Shown one piece after another: positions 28,356-37,890 of a DNA stretch of 64,000 nt; position 1 is the stretch's first letter, and each line of letters begins with the position of its first letter. Under the pieces are notes generated by a model. That model was not told the DNA's origin and did not search any database. It saw only the letters and a list, made by a program, of their open reading frames with translations. Source of the stretch: Gammaproteobacteria bacterium. GTDB lineage: Bacteria; Pseudomonadota; Gammaproteobacteria; UBA6429; Thiohalophilaceae. The translations under genes and the position numbers were made by a program. The DNA lies in NCBI GenBank assembly GCA_016125505.1, contig WGLP01000002.1:744001-808000 (forward strand). Reading direction: 5' to 3'.

Positions 28356-29549
28356 ATGGATACCTCGGTTGCACTGCCGATCGCTGGCGTACGTCTGGCT
28401 ACTGCAGCAGCCGGCATTCGCAAGCCGGGCCGGCAGGATTTGCTATTAATCGAAATCGCTGAAGGTAGTTCGACCGCCGCCATGTTTACGAGCAATGCCT
28501 TCTGTGCTGCGCCTGTTATTTTGTCAAAACATCACCTCGCAAAGTCATCGCCCCGGTTCTTATTGATAAACAGTGGCAATGCTAATGCAGGCACCGGTGA
28601 GCAAGGGATGCAGGCCGCGGCGCAAAGTTGTGCGGCAGTCGCTGAGCTCTTTCATTGCAAACCCGAAGACGTTTTGCCGTTTTCGACCGGGGTGATTGGT
28701 GAGCCGTTGCCCGTGGATAAAATCCGCGCGGGCATAACGCTGCTTCAGTCACAATTGCGTGAGGATACCTGGCAAACCGCTGCGCAGGCGATTATGACCA
28801 CGGACACCAAGCCCAAAATTGTATCGCGCCAAATCACACTCAATGGCAAGCCGATCACGCTTACGGGAATTGCTAAAGGTGCGGGCATGATTCGGCCAAA
28901 CATGGCGACCATGCTGTCGTTTCTGGCGACCGATGCCGGTGTCGACCAAGCTGTTTTGCAGTCTTGTTTGCGGAATGCGGTGAATAAATCCTTCAATCGC
29001 ATCACGATTGACGGAGATACTTCGACTAATGATGCCGTGGTATTGATGGCAACGGGTAGGAGTGGTGTCACTCTTCAGGCTGGTGATCTTGCCGCATTTC
29101 AGTCGATGCTGGATGATGTTTGTGTCACATTGGCGCGCGCCATCGTCAAGGACGGCGAGGGTGCCACGAAATTAATCAATGTCTCTGTCGAACAAGGTGT
29201 CAGCGACCAGGAATGCGCAAAGGTCGCTTATGCCATTGCACACTCACCTTTGGTTAAAACCGCGTTTTTTGCCAGCGATCCCAACTGGGGACGCATTCTG
29301 GCCGCGGTAGGTTATGCGGGCATTGAGAATCTGGATATCAACAAGATTCAGATTTATCTGGATGATGTCTGTATTGTCAGGGACGGTGGCCGCGCTGCGA
29401 GTTATACCGAAGAACAGGGACGACGGGTCATGCAACAACCGGAGATCACGGTGCGTGTTATCCTGGCACGTGGACAGGTGAATACAATCGTCTGGACCTG
29501 TGATTTTTCTTATGACTATGTGAAGATTAATGCCGAATATCGCACATGA
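28356..29549 (+). CDS. argJ: ArgJ, glutamate N-acetyltransferase
   Basis: Ornithine acetyltransferase of arginine synthesis: it moves acetyl from N-acetylornithine to glutamate and, in bifunctional forms, also uses acetyl-CoA. Start ATG 28356 (MDTSVALPIAGVRL) lies 20 bases after secA; longer frames overlap secA. The 397-residue precursor carries the autocleavage motif KGAGMIRPNMATML, where Thr185 becomes the new N-terminal nucleophile of the beta chain, and NSGNANAGTGEQG in the alpha chain. Whether this form is mono- or bifunctional cannot be told from sequence. Confidence 0.95.
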   Translation: MDTSVALPIAGVRLATAAAGIRKPGRQDLLLIEIAEGSSTAAMFTSNAFCAAPVILSKHHLAKSSPRFLLINSGNANAGTGEQGMQAAAQSCAAVAELFHCKPEDVLPFSTGVIGEPLPVDKIRAGITLLQSQLREDTWQTAAQAIMTTDTKPKIVSRQITLNGKPITLTGIAKGAGMIRPNMATMLSFLATDAGVDQAVLQSCLRNAVNKSFNRITIDGDTSTNDAVVLMATGRSGVTLQAGDLAAFQSMLDDVCVTLARAIVKDGEGATKLINVSVEQGVSDQECAKVAYAIAHSPLVKTAFFASDPNWGRILAAVGYAGIENLDINKIQIYLDDVCIVRDGGRAASYTEEQGRRVMQQPEITVRVILARGQVNTIVWTCDFSYDYVKINAEYRT

Positions 29550-29599
29550 TGTACAGTTCGGATGGCCTCTGATATCCATAGACTTTCGCAAGTAAGCTC

Positions 29600-30535
29600 A
29601 TGAAGAAGTTGGTCCATGTTGCCGTCGGTGTCGTCGCAGACGCACGGGGTCGTATTCTGATCGCGCGTCGACCGGAACACCTGCACCAGGGCGGCTTGTG
29701 GGAATTTCCAGGCGGTAAGCTCGATGAAGGCGAGGATGTTGTATCGGCGTTACGTCGTGAATTGCACGAAGAAGTCGGAATCGATGTCAAGCAAACGCGC
29801 ACACTTATCAAGATAGAACATGATTATGGTGATAAACGGGTCTGCCTGGATGTACATCGAGTGATCGATTTCACGGGCAATGCTCACGGTAAAGAGGGAC
29901 AGCCGATCAAGTGGGTTAGCGTAGAAGAACTTGATGCGTTTGAGTTTCCTGCAGCGAATCGTGGCATTATCAATGCGATACGCCTGTCTGATCGCTGCAT
30001 GATTACCGGGTCATTCAATTCAAATGAGGAATGCCTGAGAAAAACGCATGCTGCGGTTCAACAAGGTGTGCGCCTGGTGCAGTTGCGCGCCAAACATCTT
30101 TCAGATGATGATTATCTGGCCTTGGCCAGAAAGATACTCGTCGTGCAGGAACAAGGTGTTAAGGTCTTATTAAATACCAGCCCGGATATATTTTTACAAA
30201 CAAATGCAAGCGGCTTACATCTCAATAGTGCGCGTTTGATGCAGATGCAGGCACGGCCGATCGGGCTGGATAAACTGTTGAGTGTGTCTGTGCATAACGA
30301 GGACGAACTTGCGCAGGCCCGCAAACTTGCGGCGGATATGGTTCTGGTGTCGCCGGTCAAATCAACGCCATCACATCCGGGGGCTACGCCATTAGGTTGG
30401 GCGAAATTTGCGGCCTTGGTCACGCAGGCACATTGTCCGGTATATGCCTTGGGCAGGATGCAGCTGGAGGATATTGTTACCGCCCAGCAGTTTGGCGCAC
30501 AGGGGATTGCCGGTATCAGTGGCCTGTGGCCATGA
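29600..30535 (+). CDS. Nudix hydrolase (MutT-like) fused to a ThiE-like domain
   Basis: A two-domain protein of 311 residues. Residues 1-130 form a MutT-type Nudix domain with a full Nudix box (Gly39 to Ile61: Glu45, Arg53-Glu54, Glu57-Glu58), likely cleaning oxidised nucleotides such as 8-oxo-dGTP, with the LWEFPGGK specificity loop. Residues about 135-311 resemble thiamine phosphate synthase (QLRAKHLSDDDYLALA, LLNTSPDIF, GLHLNSARL, VSVHNEDEL, SPVKSTPSHPGATPLGW, GIAGISGLWP). The ThiE half has QLR in place of the usual QLREK, so catalytic ability is doubtful. Such fusions are common next to secA-argJ in Gammaproteobacteria; the second domain's role is not established. Confidence 0.88.
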   Translation: MKKLVHVAVGVVADARGRILIARRPEHLHQGGLWEFPGGKLDEGEDVVSALRRELHEEVGIDVKQTRTLIKIEHDYGDKRVCLDVHRVIDFTGNAHGKEGQPIKWVSVEELDAFEFPAANRGIINAIRLSDRCMITGSFNSNEECLRKTHAAVQQGVRLVQLRAKHLSDDDYLALARKILVVQEQGVKVLLNTSPDIFLQTNASGLHLNSARLMQMQARPIGLDKLLSVSVHNEDELAQARKLAADMVLVSPVKSTPSHPGATPLGWAKFAALVTQAHCPVYALGRMQLEDIVTAQQFGAQGIAGISGLWP

Positions 30536-30537
30536 GA

Positions 30538-30723
30538 TCAATGCTTGTCTTTATCGTCGATCAGGTCCGGATTGACGGGGTCGCCGGGGATACGGTGGCT
30601 TTCACTGGCCCACTCACCCAAATCTATTAGCTTGCAGCGCTCCGAGCAAAATGGACGGTACGGATTGTTTTTGTCCCAGGTCAGCGCCTTGCCGCAAGTC
30701 GGGCAGTGGAGTTTTTTGCTCAT
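30538..30723 (-). CDS. yacG: YacG, zinc-binding DNA gyrase inhibitor
   Basis: Small zinc protein reported to bind GyrB and inhibit DNA gyrase. The start is ATG 30723, overlapping the zapD stop (ATGA), giving 61 residues; a TTG three codons further upstream is less likely. The treble-clef zinc site is complete: Cys7, Cys10, Cys26 and Cys30 in CPTCGK and FCSERC, followed by the family's [15 protein letters not shown]. Its end converges closely on the Nudix-ThiE gene, leaving only 2 bases between stops. Confidence 0.94.
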   Translation of the reverse strand: MSKKLHCPTCGKALTWDKNNPYRPFCSERCKLIDLGEWASESHRIPGDPVNPDLIDDKDKH

Positions 30724-31487
30724 AGTGCGCAACAGGTCAATTTGAATTCGACGGTATCCTGGGCCTGTAACGGGCGACGACCCGGTTGAGGCTCCAGGAA
30801 GCGGATGGTCAAGCGATGTTTACCCGCGCTAATTTCGGCGAAATAGGGGAGTTCAGCCGGCATTGCAACACGTATCAATTGTATCGGTTGGTTGCTGTCG
30901 AGAGACTGCTGGTAAAACCCTTCCGCTGCCAACTGCTTTTGTGGGACGGATGCCTCACGGATCATGCCCAATAATAATGCTACGGGTTCACGTACGACGT
31001 TGAGTTGATTATTCCATTGCTCCTGTTGCTCGATCCTCGCCTCAGCGGGTTGTTGCAGCCATAAATGAAAGATGGGTAAATCGATTGGACAGCTGCCGCC
31101 AGGCGTTGTCATGCGCTGACGCAGACTGTTTATGAGTTCCTGTTCTCGCAAGCTCTGCCCGATTTGTCCGGACAGGTTATGCAAGGCCTGCTGGGCAGTT
31201 TCCAGTTTGTGCAGGATAGCCGCCAGTTGCTGGGTATCAACCCCCGGAGTCTGTTGGAGTGAAGTAAGTTTCACGATCTGTCGCTCGAGTTCCTTGATGA
31301 GCTCGGTCTTTAAATCACTGCGGCTGAGGATCTCTAGCGTATCAACCAGGGTGTGCAGGGTGGCGCGGCTGTCCCAGACTGAAAAGCCACGTAGGGTATA
31401 ATCCATCTGACAGAACAGGTGTTCCAGACGCAGAAAGGTCCGGACGCGCTCGTTCAGGGGTTGCTCGTAGATCACGGGTTTTGCCAT
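30720..31487 (-). CDS. zapD: ZapD, FtsZ-ring-associated protein
   Basis: Cytoplasmic protein that crosslinks FtsZ filaments by binding the FtsZ C-terminal peptide. The 255-residue sequence starts [25 protein letters not shown], the strongly conserved N-terminal signature of the family, and ends in a beta-rich domain ([20 protein letters not shown]). It lies in the order coaE, zapD, yacG on the minus strand, with yacG overlapping its stop. FtsZ from this same window ends in the expected target peptide. Confidence 0.94.
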   Translation of the reverse strand: MAKPVIYEQPLNERVRTFLRLEHLFCQMDYTLRGFSVWDSRATLHTLVDTLEILSRSDLKTELIKELERQIVKLTSLQQTPGVDTQQLAAILHKLETAQQALHNLSGQIGQSLREQELINSLRQRMTTPGGSCPIDLPIFHLWLQQPAEARIEQQEQWNNQLNVVREPVALLLGMIREASVPQKQLAAEGFYQQSLDSNQPIQLIRVAMPAELPYFAEISAGKHRLTIRFLEPQPGRRPLQAQDTVEFKLTCCAL

Positions 31488-31572
31488 GGGCGCATTTTAC
31501 ACATTTTGTGTTAGTCCGTGGAGCTTAACGCGCATGGTTTTGTTGTGGCGGGACCGGCCTTATTTTGTTGCT

Positions 31573-32181
31573 TCAGGATTGTCGTGTGGCAAGCGCCAGA
31601 TACTGCCGATGTAGTTTATCGACAGCGAGTGCCAGGGCATCCAGATCCCCGCTATTATCGAGGACGTCATCCGCAATAGCGAGTAATTCTTGACGTGATG
31701 GTTGGGTGCCCATGATCTGTCTGACGAACTCGGGATCATGCTGATCGCGTTGCACGGTTCGTTGAACCTGTATCTGTTCGGGTGCATCTACTACCAGTAT
31801 GCGGTCATAGGGGTAAGCATGTTTGCTGCGTGCCAGGAGTGGGATCAGGACAAGACAGTATGGTTCTTTTAGTTCTTTCAATTTTTGCACAACCTCGGCA
31901 TGAATAGCCGGGTGCATCAGTTTTTCCAGTTTATCGCGTGCGGCAGGATCGGCAAATATTAACCTGCCCAGGGCCTTGCGTTTCAAGTGACCATCTGTAT
32001 CAAGATAGTCACGACCAAATTCCTCGATGATGCGGTTTAACAGCGGTGAGTTGGGTTGTACGAGTTGTCGGGCGATTGCATCAGTATCGACAACGGGAGC
32101 GCCCTTGCTCTTAAAAAAATCGGCGACCGTTGATTTACCGGAGCCAATTCCGCCCGTGATGGCAATTACCAGCATTTGCAT
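31573..32181 (-). CDS. coaE: CoaE, dephospho-CoA kinase
   Basis: Last enzyme of coenzyme A synthesis, phosphorylating the ribose 3'-OH of dephospho-CoA. The P-loop GGIGSGKST spans residues 10-18 (Lys16, Ser17); VVDTDAIARQL marks the conserved Asp, and RDQHDPEFVRQIM the lid region. At 202 residues it is of normal size. The first ATG is 6 bases after the pilD stop; a second ATG two codons on is equally plausible. It is 3' of pilD, as in pseudomonads, suggesting cotranscription with the pil genes. Confidence 0.95.
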   Translation of the reverse strand: MQMLVIAITGGIGSGKSTVADFFKSKGAPVVDTDAIARQLVQPNSPLLNRIIEEFGRDYLDTDGHLKRKALGRLIFADPAARDKLEKLMHPAIHAEVVQKLKELKEPYCLVLIPLLARSKHAYPYDRILVVDAPEQIQVQRTVQRDQHDPEFVRQIMGTQPSRQELLAIADDVLDNSGDLDALALAVDKLHRQYLALATRQS

Positions 32182-32187
32182 TACTCA

Positions 32188-33093
32188 TTAACTCGAACCC
32201 AAAAAGTAGTGGAAGTATAACGCATTTAGATCTTTACCCCACATCATGGCAACCCATCCGGCACCAGCCAGGTAAGGGCCAAAAGGAATAGGTTTACCTT
32301 TCTGGTGCAGCTTGAGAACGATGAGTAAAATGCCAACGACAGCGCCAATGAGAGAGGACAGCAAAATAATCGCAGGTAACATCTGCCAGCCAAACCAGGC
32401 GCCGAACAAAGCAAGCAGTTTAAAATCGCCAAATCCCATGCCTTCTTTGCCTGTGGCAAGCTTGAAGACGTGATACACGCTCCAGAGAGATAAATATCCT
32501 GCTATGGCTCCGATGACGGCAGAGTGTAAATCCGTATACATTCCTTGCAGATTCAGCATCAGTCCCAGCCACAAGAACGGCAAAGTAATCTGATCCGGCA
32601 GGTACATATGGTCGTAATCAATCATGGTCAGGCAGAGCAATGCCCAGCTTAGACATGCCGCGAATAAAAATGCGTAACTAACGCCGAATTTCCAGGCGCT
32701 GACAAAGGTAAGTAAGGCACTAATGGTTTCGATGACAGGGTAACGCGCGGAAATAGGCGTCTTGCAGGCCTTACAACGACCTTTCAGAAACAGGTAACTC
32801 AGGACAGGTATATTTTCCAAGGCACTGATTTGATGTCCGCATTGTGGACAGGCAGACCGTGGTACTACCAGGTTATATTTGTTGTTTGTTTCTGGAGTGG
32901 CGGAACCTTGGGCCATATCGCCTGGAAATTTTTCCGTTAGAAATTCACGACAGTCCCGGCGCCAGTCACGCAAGAGTATGATTGGGAGACGGTGTATTAC
33001 GACATTGAGGAAACTGCCGATTATCAAGCCGAGGATAATGACTGAGATATAGAAAAAGGTCGGGTTTATACGAAAGGCCAGGATCAAATCCAT
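32188..33093 (-). CDS. pilD: PilD, prepilin peptidase and N-methyltransferase
   Basis: Inner-membrane aspartyl protease that cleaves type IV prepilins after Gly and methylates the new N terminus. The 301-residue protein has about eight membrane helices, the bifunctional-type cytoplasmic zinc loop with Cys82, Cys85, Cys107 and Cys110 (CPQCG, CKACK), and the two catalytic aspartates in MIDYDHMYLPD and the GMGFGDFKLL motif. It is the only prepilin peptidase in the window, so it presumably also processes the pseudopilins GspG to GspK. It follows pilC after a 63-base gap. Confidence 0.96.
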   Translation of the reverse strand: MDLILAFRINPTFFYISVIILGLIIGSFLNVVIHRLPIILLRDWRRDCREFLTEKFPGDMAQGSATPETNNKYNLVVPRSACPQCGHQISALENIPVLSYLFLKGRCKACKTPISARYPVIETISALLTFVSAWKFGVSYAFLFAACLSWALLCLTMIDYDHMYLPDQITLPFLWLGLMLNLQGMYTDLHSAVIGAIAGYLSLWSVYHVFKLATGKEGMGFGDFKLLALFGAWFGWQMLPAIILLSSLIGAVVGILLIVLKLHQKGKPIPFGPYLAGAGWVAMMWGKDLNALYFHYFLGSS

Positions 33094-33156
33094 TTATTTA
33101 TTCCCTCACCCCTCCTCTGGAGTGAGGGGACAACTAGAGCAAATATCTTTTTCTTA

Positions 33157-34383
33157 TTACCCACCAACAACCTTACCCATCTGGAAGATCGGCATATACA
33201 TGGCAATCACTAATCCACCAACCAATGTTCCCAAAATTACCATGATAAACGGTTCCAACAAACTGCTGAGCGAGTCGACAGCGTTATCGACTTCTTCTTC
33301 GTAGAAGTCCGCAACTTTACCAAGCATGGAATCAATAGATCCGGCCTCTTCGCCAATTGCGGTCATTTGAACCACCATGTTCGGGAACAGGTTAACCTTT
33401 TGCATGGAAACATTAAGTTGCGTACCTGTCGAAACTTCATCACGCATTTTAATTACTGCATCGCCATAGACAACATTACCTACAGCGCCAGCAACGGATG
33501 TCATCGCTTCAACCAACGGTACACCAGCAGCGAACATAGTCGATAATGTGCGTGCGTACCGTGCGATGGCGGCTTTATTCAGGATCATACCAATGATAGG
33601 TACTTTGAGCATAGTGCGATCCAGGAAGTGATTAAATCCTCTGGAACGTTTTTTAGCCTGCATAATACCGAATATAGCTCCGAAAATTCCGCCGAAGATT
33701 ATATACCAGTAATTCTGGAAAATTTTGGAGAGACTAACAACGAATTTTGTTGGAGCAGGGAGATCTGCACCAAACCCCGAGAATAATTGGGAAAACTGGG
33801 GGACAACATAGATAAGTAGAATAGTCGTAATCAGAAACGCAACAGCGAGGACAGCGGTTGGATAAAACAGGGCTTTTTTAATTTTACCTTTGATGGACTC
33901 CGTCTTTTCTTTATAAGTGGCAATTTTATCCAGCACATTATCGAGAATACCGGCATGCTCGCCGGCTTGGACCAGATTTACGAATAATTCATCAAAGTGA
34001 TGAGGGTGCTTGCCAAGGGCATCAGACAAGGTACTACCGCCTTCGATATCGGCCTTTATCGATATGAGGAGGTCCTGCATTCCTTTATTTTCGTGGCCGC
34101 GACCAATGATATCGAATGCCTGTACCAAGGGCACACCCGATGTCATCATGGTGGCTAATTGACGGCTAAATAAGGCGATATCTTTCGAACGTACCTTGCG
34201 TTTGCCGCCAAAAAGCGGTTTGGCTTTTTTGCGAACTTTGGTGGGGTTAATACCTTGGCGGCGCAGGGTGGCTTTTACCAGTGAGGCGTTCTGTCCCCCC
34301 ACTTCGCCTTTGACCTTCTGACCGCGCTTATCGCGGCCTTCCCAGACGAAGATATCCTGTTTTGCGGCTACTGTAGTTGCCAT
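33157..34383 (-). CDS. pilC: PilC, type IV pilus inner-membrane platform protein
   Basis: GspF-family platform on which the assembly ATPase acts. The 408 residues contain two repeated cytoplasmic helical domains (about 70-190 and 275-395), with three membrane segments near 172-195, 220-245 and 378-402. Typical motifs are RKKAKPLFGGKRKVRSKDIALFSRQLATM, LVQAGEHAGILDNVL and IGEEAGSIDSMLGKV. It lies 23 bases downstream of pilB and is a paralogue of gspF at 43056. Confidence 0.96.
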   Translation of the reverse strand: MATTVAAKQDIFVWEGRDKRGQKVKGEVGGQNASLVKATLRRQGINPTKVRKKAKPLFGGKRKVRSKDIALFSRQLATMMTSGVPLVQAFDIIGRGHENKGMQDLLISIKADIEGGSTLSDALGKHPHHFDELFVNLVQAGEHAGILDNVLDKIATYKEKTESIKGKIKKALFYPTAVLAVAFLITTILLIYVVPQFSQLFSGFGADLPAPTKFVVSLSKIFQNYWYIIFGGIFGAIFGIMQAKKRSRGFNHFLDRTMLKVPIIGMILNKAAIARYARTLSTMFAAGVPLVEAMTSVAGAVGNVVYGDAVIKMRDEVSTGTQLNVSMQKVNLFPNMVVQMTAIGEEAGSIDSMLGKVADFYEEEVDNAVDSLSSLLEPFIMVILGTLVGGLVIAMYMPIFQMGKVVGG

Positions 34384-34406
34384 GACTCCACCTTCTTAAT
34401 ATCAAC

Positions 34407-36122
34407 TTAGTCTTTCGTGACCCTGTTTACTTCGTCCAGACTGGTGACCCCGTCCTTAACCTTCTTTAAACCAGATTCGCGTAGATCCGGTATTCCTTCT
34501 TTTCTTGCCTGATCCGCCAGCTGCATGGCGTTACCGCCTTCCATGATAATGCGCCCCATGGCTTCGGACACGGGCATTACCTGGTAGATACCCACTCGTC
34601 CCTTGTAACCCTCATTGCACTGATCGCAGCCTTTGGGATGGTAAATGGTAATACCTTTGGCGACCTCCTCTTGCTTGAATCCTTCTTTGAGCAATGCCTC
34701 CTTGGGCACTTCAATCGCTTCCTTGCAATGCGGACAGAGACGTCGTGCGAGTCGTTGCGCAATAATCAAATTGACTGATGAGGCAATGTTATATGGTGGT
34801 ACACCCATGTTAGCCAGACGGGTCAAGGTTTGAGGAGCATCATTAGTATGCAGGGTGGACAACACCAAGTGACCAGTCTGTGCTGCCTTGATTGCGATTT
34901 CAGCCGTCTCCAGGTCACGAATCTCACCCACGAGGATGATATCCGGGTCCTGGCGCAAGAAAGCTCGGAGGGCACTGGCAAAGGTTAATCCGACTTTATT
35001 GTTGACATTGACTTGGTTGACCCCAGGCATGTTGATTTCAGCGGGGTCTTCCGCGGTACAGATGTTAACACCCGGTTGATTGAGGATATTCACACCAGTG
35101 TAGAGGCTGACGGTTTTACCGCTACCCGTCGGGCCGGTAACCAGAATCATGCCGTAAGGTCTGCTCAAGGCCTCGAGATAAAGCTTCTTCTGGAAATCCT
35201 CATAGCCCAGGGCATCGATCCCGAGTTTGGCAGAACTCGGATCCAGAATACGTAGTACGATTTTTTCACCCCATAGGGTAGGGCAGGTATTTACACGGAA
35301 ATCGATCGCGCGATTTTTGGAAAGGTTCAGTTTGATACGCCCATCCTGGGGAATACGACGCTCTGAAATATCCAGGCGGGACATTACTTTGATACGGGCG
35401 GCTAACTTGGGCGCCATACCAACGGGAGGCGAGGCGACTTCTTTGAGCATACCGTCCATACGAAAGCGTACACGGTAATTCTTTTCATACGGCTCAAGGT
35501 GAATATCCGAAGCGCCTTTATTGATAGCGTCTAATAAAACTTTATTGATAAAGCGGACAACAGGGGCGTCGTCAGCATCGCTGGCACTGACATCTGGACC
35601 GGCGGAGGCTTCTTCATCGGTGAATTCCACATCGTCAAGATCCGCATCACCCAGGTCCGAAAGCGAGGTGTCTGAGGCCTCAAGCGCCTTTTCGATTATT
35701 CGGCCCAGCTTGTTGTCTTCTACCAGAATGGGTTCGGTACCCATTCCTGCATGGAATTTGATCTCATCCAAACCCTGCAAATTGGTTGGATCGGAAACGG
35801 CGACAAATAAACGATTTCCACGCTTAAAAATTGGTAGGGTATTGTGTTTGCGGATCAGCTTTTCATTGACCAGCTTGACGACTTCCGGATCTATTTCTAG
35901 TGCCTCGATGTCGAGGGCTGGAACCCCGAATTCATCAGATGCCGCCTTGGCAACATCACGGCCGCTCACAAGATTTTTACTGACGAGATAGCTTACAAAG
36001 GGTATTTTGTCGCGAATGGCATTATTCTGCGCCTCAATGGCCTTGTTTTCATCCAGGAACCCGTCCAGGACGAGTTTACGGGCGAGGCCGCCGAGCTGAA
36101 TTTGTGGATTGGGTGTCGCCAT
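34407..36122 (-). CDS. pilB: PilB, type IV pilus extension ATPase
   Basis: Hexameric ATPase that drives pilus polymerisation. The 571-residue protein has an N-terminal MshEN-type domain (about 1-150), an acidic linker, and a C-terminal motor: DIHLEPYEKNYRVRFRMDG, Walker A GPTGSGKT with Lys336, the Asp box and Walker B with VGEIRDLETAEIA, HTNDA, and a zinc tetracysteine (CPHCK and CDQCN). The 225 bases between it and the upstream pilin stop are AT-rich (36123-36347), contain a perfect ACTAAGCTTAGT palindrome near 36331, and may hold its own promoter. It is a paralogue of gspE. Confidence 0.97.
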   Translation of the reverse strand: MATPNPQIQLGGLARKLVLDGFLDENKAIEAQNNAIRDKIPFVSYLVSKNLVSGRDVAKAASDEFGVPALDIEALEIDPEVVKLVNEKLIRKHNTLPIFKRGNRLFVAVSDPTNLQGLDEIKFHAGMGTEPILVEDNKLGRIIEKALEASDTSLSDLGDADLDDVEFTDEEASAGPDVSASDADDAPVVRFINKVLLDAINKGASDIHLEPYEKNYRVRFRMDGMLKEVASPPVGMAPKLAARIKVMSRLDISERRIPQDGRIKLNLSKNRAIDFRVNTCPTLWGEKIVLRILDPSSAKLGIDALGYEDFQKKLYLEALSRPYGMILVTGPTGSGKTVSLYTGVNILNQPGVNICTAEDPAEINMPGVNQVNVNNKVGLTFASALRAFLRQDPDIILVGEIRDLETAEIAIKAAQTGHLVLSTLHTNDAPQTLTRLANMGVPPYNIASSVNLIIAQRLARRLCPHCKEAIEVPKEALLKEGFKQEEVAKGITIYHPKGCDQCNEGYKGRVGIYQVMPVSEAMGRIIMEGGNAMQLADQARKEGIPDLRESGLKKVKDGVTSLDEVNRVTKD

Positions 36123-36347
36123 CTCTTTGCTTCTAAAATATTAATTTAATAAGTGAATTTATAAATAACCGCACGGCCGATTGCAAGGTGTGATGCTTAC
36201 ACTGTGATAGATGTATCGGATAGTGATTAGCAACATTTAGTCTGGCCGCGTCACTCTAAAAAACTGAATATTCTAATATGCTTACTTATAAGCAAAATGG
36301 CCAAAATCTCACCTTTGTTTTGCTTCACTAAGCTTAGTTTTTAATAT

Positions 36348-36740
36348 TTAGGGGCCGGAGAATGTGACGATGGGATTAACCTCAGACTTGAGATGCCCTA
36401 CGTTTGAATGATCTGCTGTAATGGTATAGCTATTGCCAGCAACAATGACGGAATAAACACATTCTGTTTTTGTAGCGTCTTTTGCTGCTGATGATGCCTG
36501 GTATATATTGTTGCTATTGGTTTCAAGAGTGGCGACGTCACCACCGCCAAAATATGAGTTATTTTCTAAAAAGAATTCCGCCTCTGCGAGCTTGATGGAA
36601 GCCACTTCGTTTTGACACTCAGTCATACGGGAGGTTTTGATATAACCGTTATAGGCAGGAAGCGCGATGGCTGCAATAATGGCAAGAATAGCCATGGCGA
36701 TCATTAATTCAATCAGTGTTATACCTTTTGCAGTCTTCAT
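36348..36740 (-). CDS. Type IV pilin-like protein with Ile at position +1
   Basis: Third of three tandem pilin genes. The precursor has 130 residues with a short leader MKTAKG followed by ITLIELMIAMAILAIIAAIALPAYNGYI, a class III/type IVa N-terminal helix with the needed Glu5. The residue after the cleavage glycine is Ile instead of the usual Phe. The globular part has two Cys (in MTECQNE and KTECVYS) and a region rich in Asn/Ser (NNSYFGGGDVATLETNSNN). It starts 11 bases after the second pilin gene, so the two are probably cotranscribed. A minor pilin or a PilE-like initiator is likely; the sequence alone does not fix which. Confidence 0.85.
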   Translation of the reverse strand: MKTAKGITLIELMIAMAILAIIAAIALPAYNGYIKTSRMTECQNEVASIKLAEAEFFLENNSYFGGGDVATLETNSNNIYQASSAAKDATKTECVYSVIVAGNSYTITADHSNVGHLKSEVNPIVTFSGP

Positions 36741-36751
36741 GTTCTGATGCC

Positions 36752-37210
36752 CTAATTTGGTGTAAATGTTATGGCCAGCGGATTGGAATAATCCGCTGCG
36801 ACGGTACCCGGGGCGGGATTACCAGCGATGGTAATCGCTACTCCTAATTGGGGTAGGCCCTGAGCGTCCAGGCCATCAATGGCTATCTGACCGGGTACTG
36901 ATGCCGACAGTGCACCTGCAACAAAGGCAGCGTGAGTCGGGTCACCAACAGCCCGCCGGTCACCAAGATTCAGCTGGGCGATGACATCGTCTCCTGAATT
37001 CACATTTTGGCTGCCTGCAATTTTTGCATATTCGGCTTTTGTCAGGCGGTCTGCAATAGCAATGTGTTCAATGATAGTCGTAATTTTTGAATGGCGGATA
37101 TATCCTTGATATGCAGGTAGGGCAACCGCGGCTAATATGCCGATTATGGCTACCACCATCATCATTTCAATGAGAGTGAAGCCTTTTATATCTTTGTGGC
37201 TATCGCTCAT
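36752..37210 (-). CDS. Type IV pilin-like protein, second of three in tandem
   Basis: The preferred start is ATG 37210 ([10 protein letters not shown]), 152 residues; a GTG three codons upstream (37219) is possible. Cleavage would fall after KDIKG, leaving [32 protein letters not shown] with Glu5. It shares with the first pilin the ordering of a long helix, an alanine-rich middle, an invariant [10 protein letters not shown] segment matching [10 protein letters not shown] there, and a repeating beta-strand end, but it contains no Cys. It is thus a divergent paralogue. The intrinsic terminator at 37242 lies just upstream, implying low read-through expression, and its ribosome site is weak. Confidence 0.85.
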   Translation of the reverse strand: MSDSHKDIKGFTLIEMMMVVAIIGILAAVALPAYQGYIRHSKITTIIEHIAIADRLTKAEYAKIAGSQNVNSGDDVIAQLNLGDRRAVGDPTHAAFVAGALSASVPGQIAIDGLDAQGLPQLGVAITIAGNPAPGTVAADYSNPLAITFTPN

Positions 37211-37241
37211 TGTGAACACCGTTGGAATAGAATTTTAAGGT

Positions 37242-37277
37242 AAAAAAAGGGGTCAACAATTTGACTTGGTTGACCCC
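37242..37277 (-). terminator. Intrinsic terminator after the first pilin gene
   Basis: On the minus strand GGGGTCAAC (37277-37269) and GTTGACCCC (37257-37249) form a perfect 9-base stem with an 11-base loop, followed by seven T residues (37248-37242). It lies between the first and second pilin genes, so most transcripts from the sigma54-type promoter should stop here. Confidence 0.92.
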
Positions 37278-37308
37278 CATATTAATTTTCTGACCGTTTC
37301 AGCCAGAT

Positions 37309-37776
37309 TTACTCGGCAGTAAAGGTTTTTGCAGTTTGGAAACCTGTTGGGAAGTCATTAGCGATGGTCGTTCCTGCTGGCGCTCCAGTAGTGATAGTGA
37401 CGGTGTCACCTGAATCCGGACAACCATCACCGTTGGCATCACCAAACGCTACGTTAACCTGTCCAGCAGAAGGTGCGGCTACTGCTGTACTCACAGTATA
37501 TGCAGCTATAGTCGGGTCACCGATGGCCTTTTTGCCACCACTGTTCAGGTCGGCTGATAGAGTATAACCGGTTTCGCAAGTGCCACCATGAGCAGCTGCT
37601 TTTGCTGCCGCAGCCTTAGCCAGGCGGAACGCATTTTCAGAGTTCTCAACCATGCCGCTGACCTTACTCTGCTTGATATAACCCTGATACGCCGGAATGG
37701 CGATGGCCGCCAAAATACCGATGATCGCGACCACGATCATCAATTCGATTAAGGTAAAACCTTTTGATTGTTTCAT
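37309..37776 (-). CDS. pilA: PilA-like major type IV pilin
   Basis: The precursor has 155 residues: leader MKQSKG, then mature [32 protein letters not shown], a textbook type IVa pilin with Glu5. The globular part has an Ala/Lys-rich helix ([12 protein letters not shown]), two Cys (in GTCETG and DGCPDSG) and a Gly/Thr-rich beta end. It has its own sigma54-type promoter, a good ribosome site (GGAGAGAG before the ATG) and a strong terminator directly after it, as expected of the abundant major subunit. The two Cys are not in the usual C-terminal D-loop spacing, so their pairing is uncertain. The assignment as major pilin rests on this regulation. Confidence 0.9.
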   Translation of the reverse strand: MKQSKGFTLIELMIVVAIIGILAAIAIPAYQGYIKQSKVSGMVENSENAFRLAKAAAAKAAAHGGTCETGYTLSADLNSGGKKAIGDPTIAAYTVSTAVAAPSAGQVNVAFGDANGDGCPDSGDTVTITTGAPAGTTIANDFPTGFQTAKTFTAE

Positions 37777-37890
37777 ATTGCTCTCTCCAAGTTTGGGTTA
37801 GTGACGCTTTGCTCCAAAATTCCTGTTGCGCCATCGTTCCGTCGAATTGCTTGCCGGCGTCCTGCCGTCCACGCGGACAGGTATCTCATC

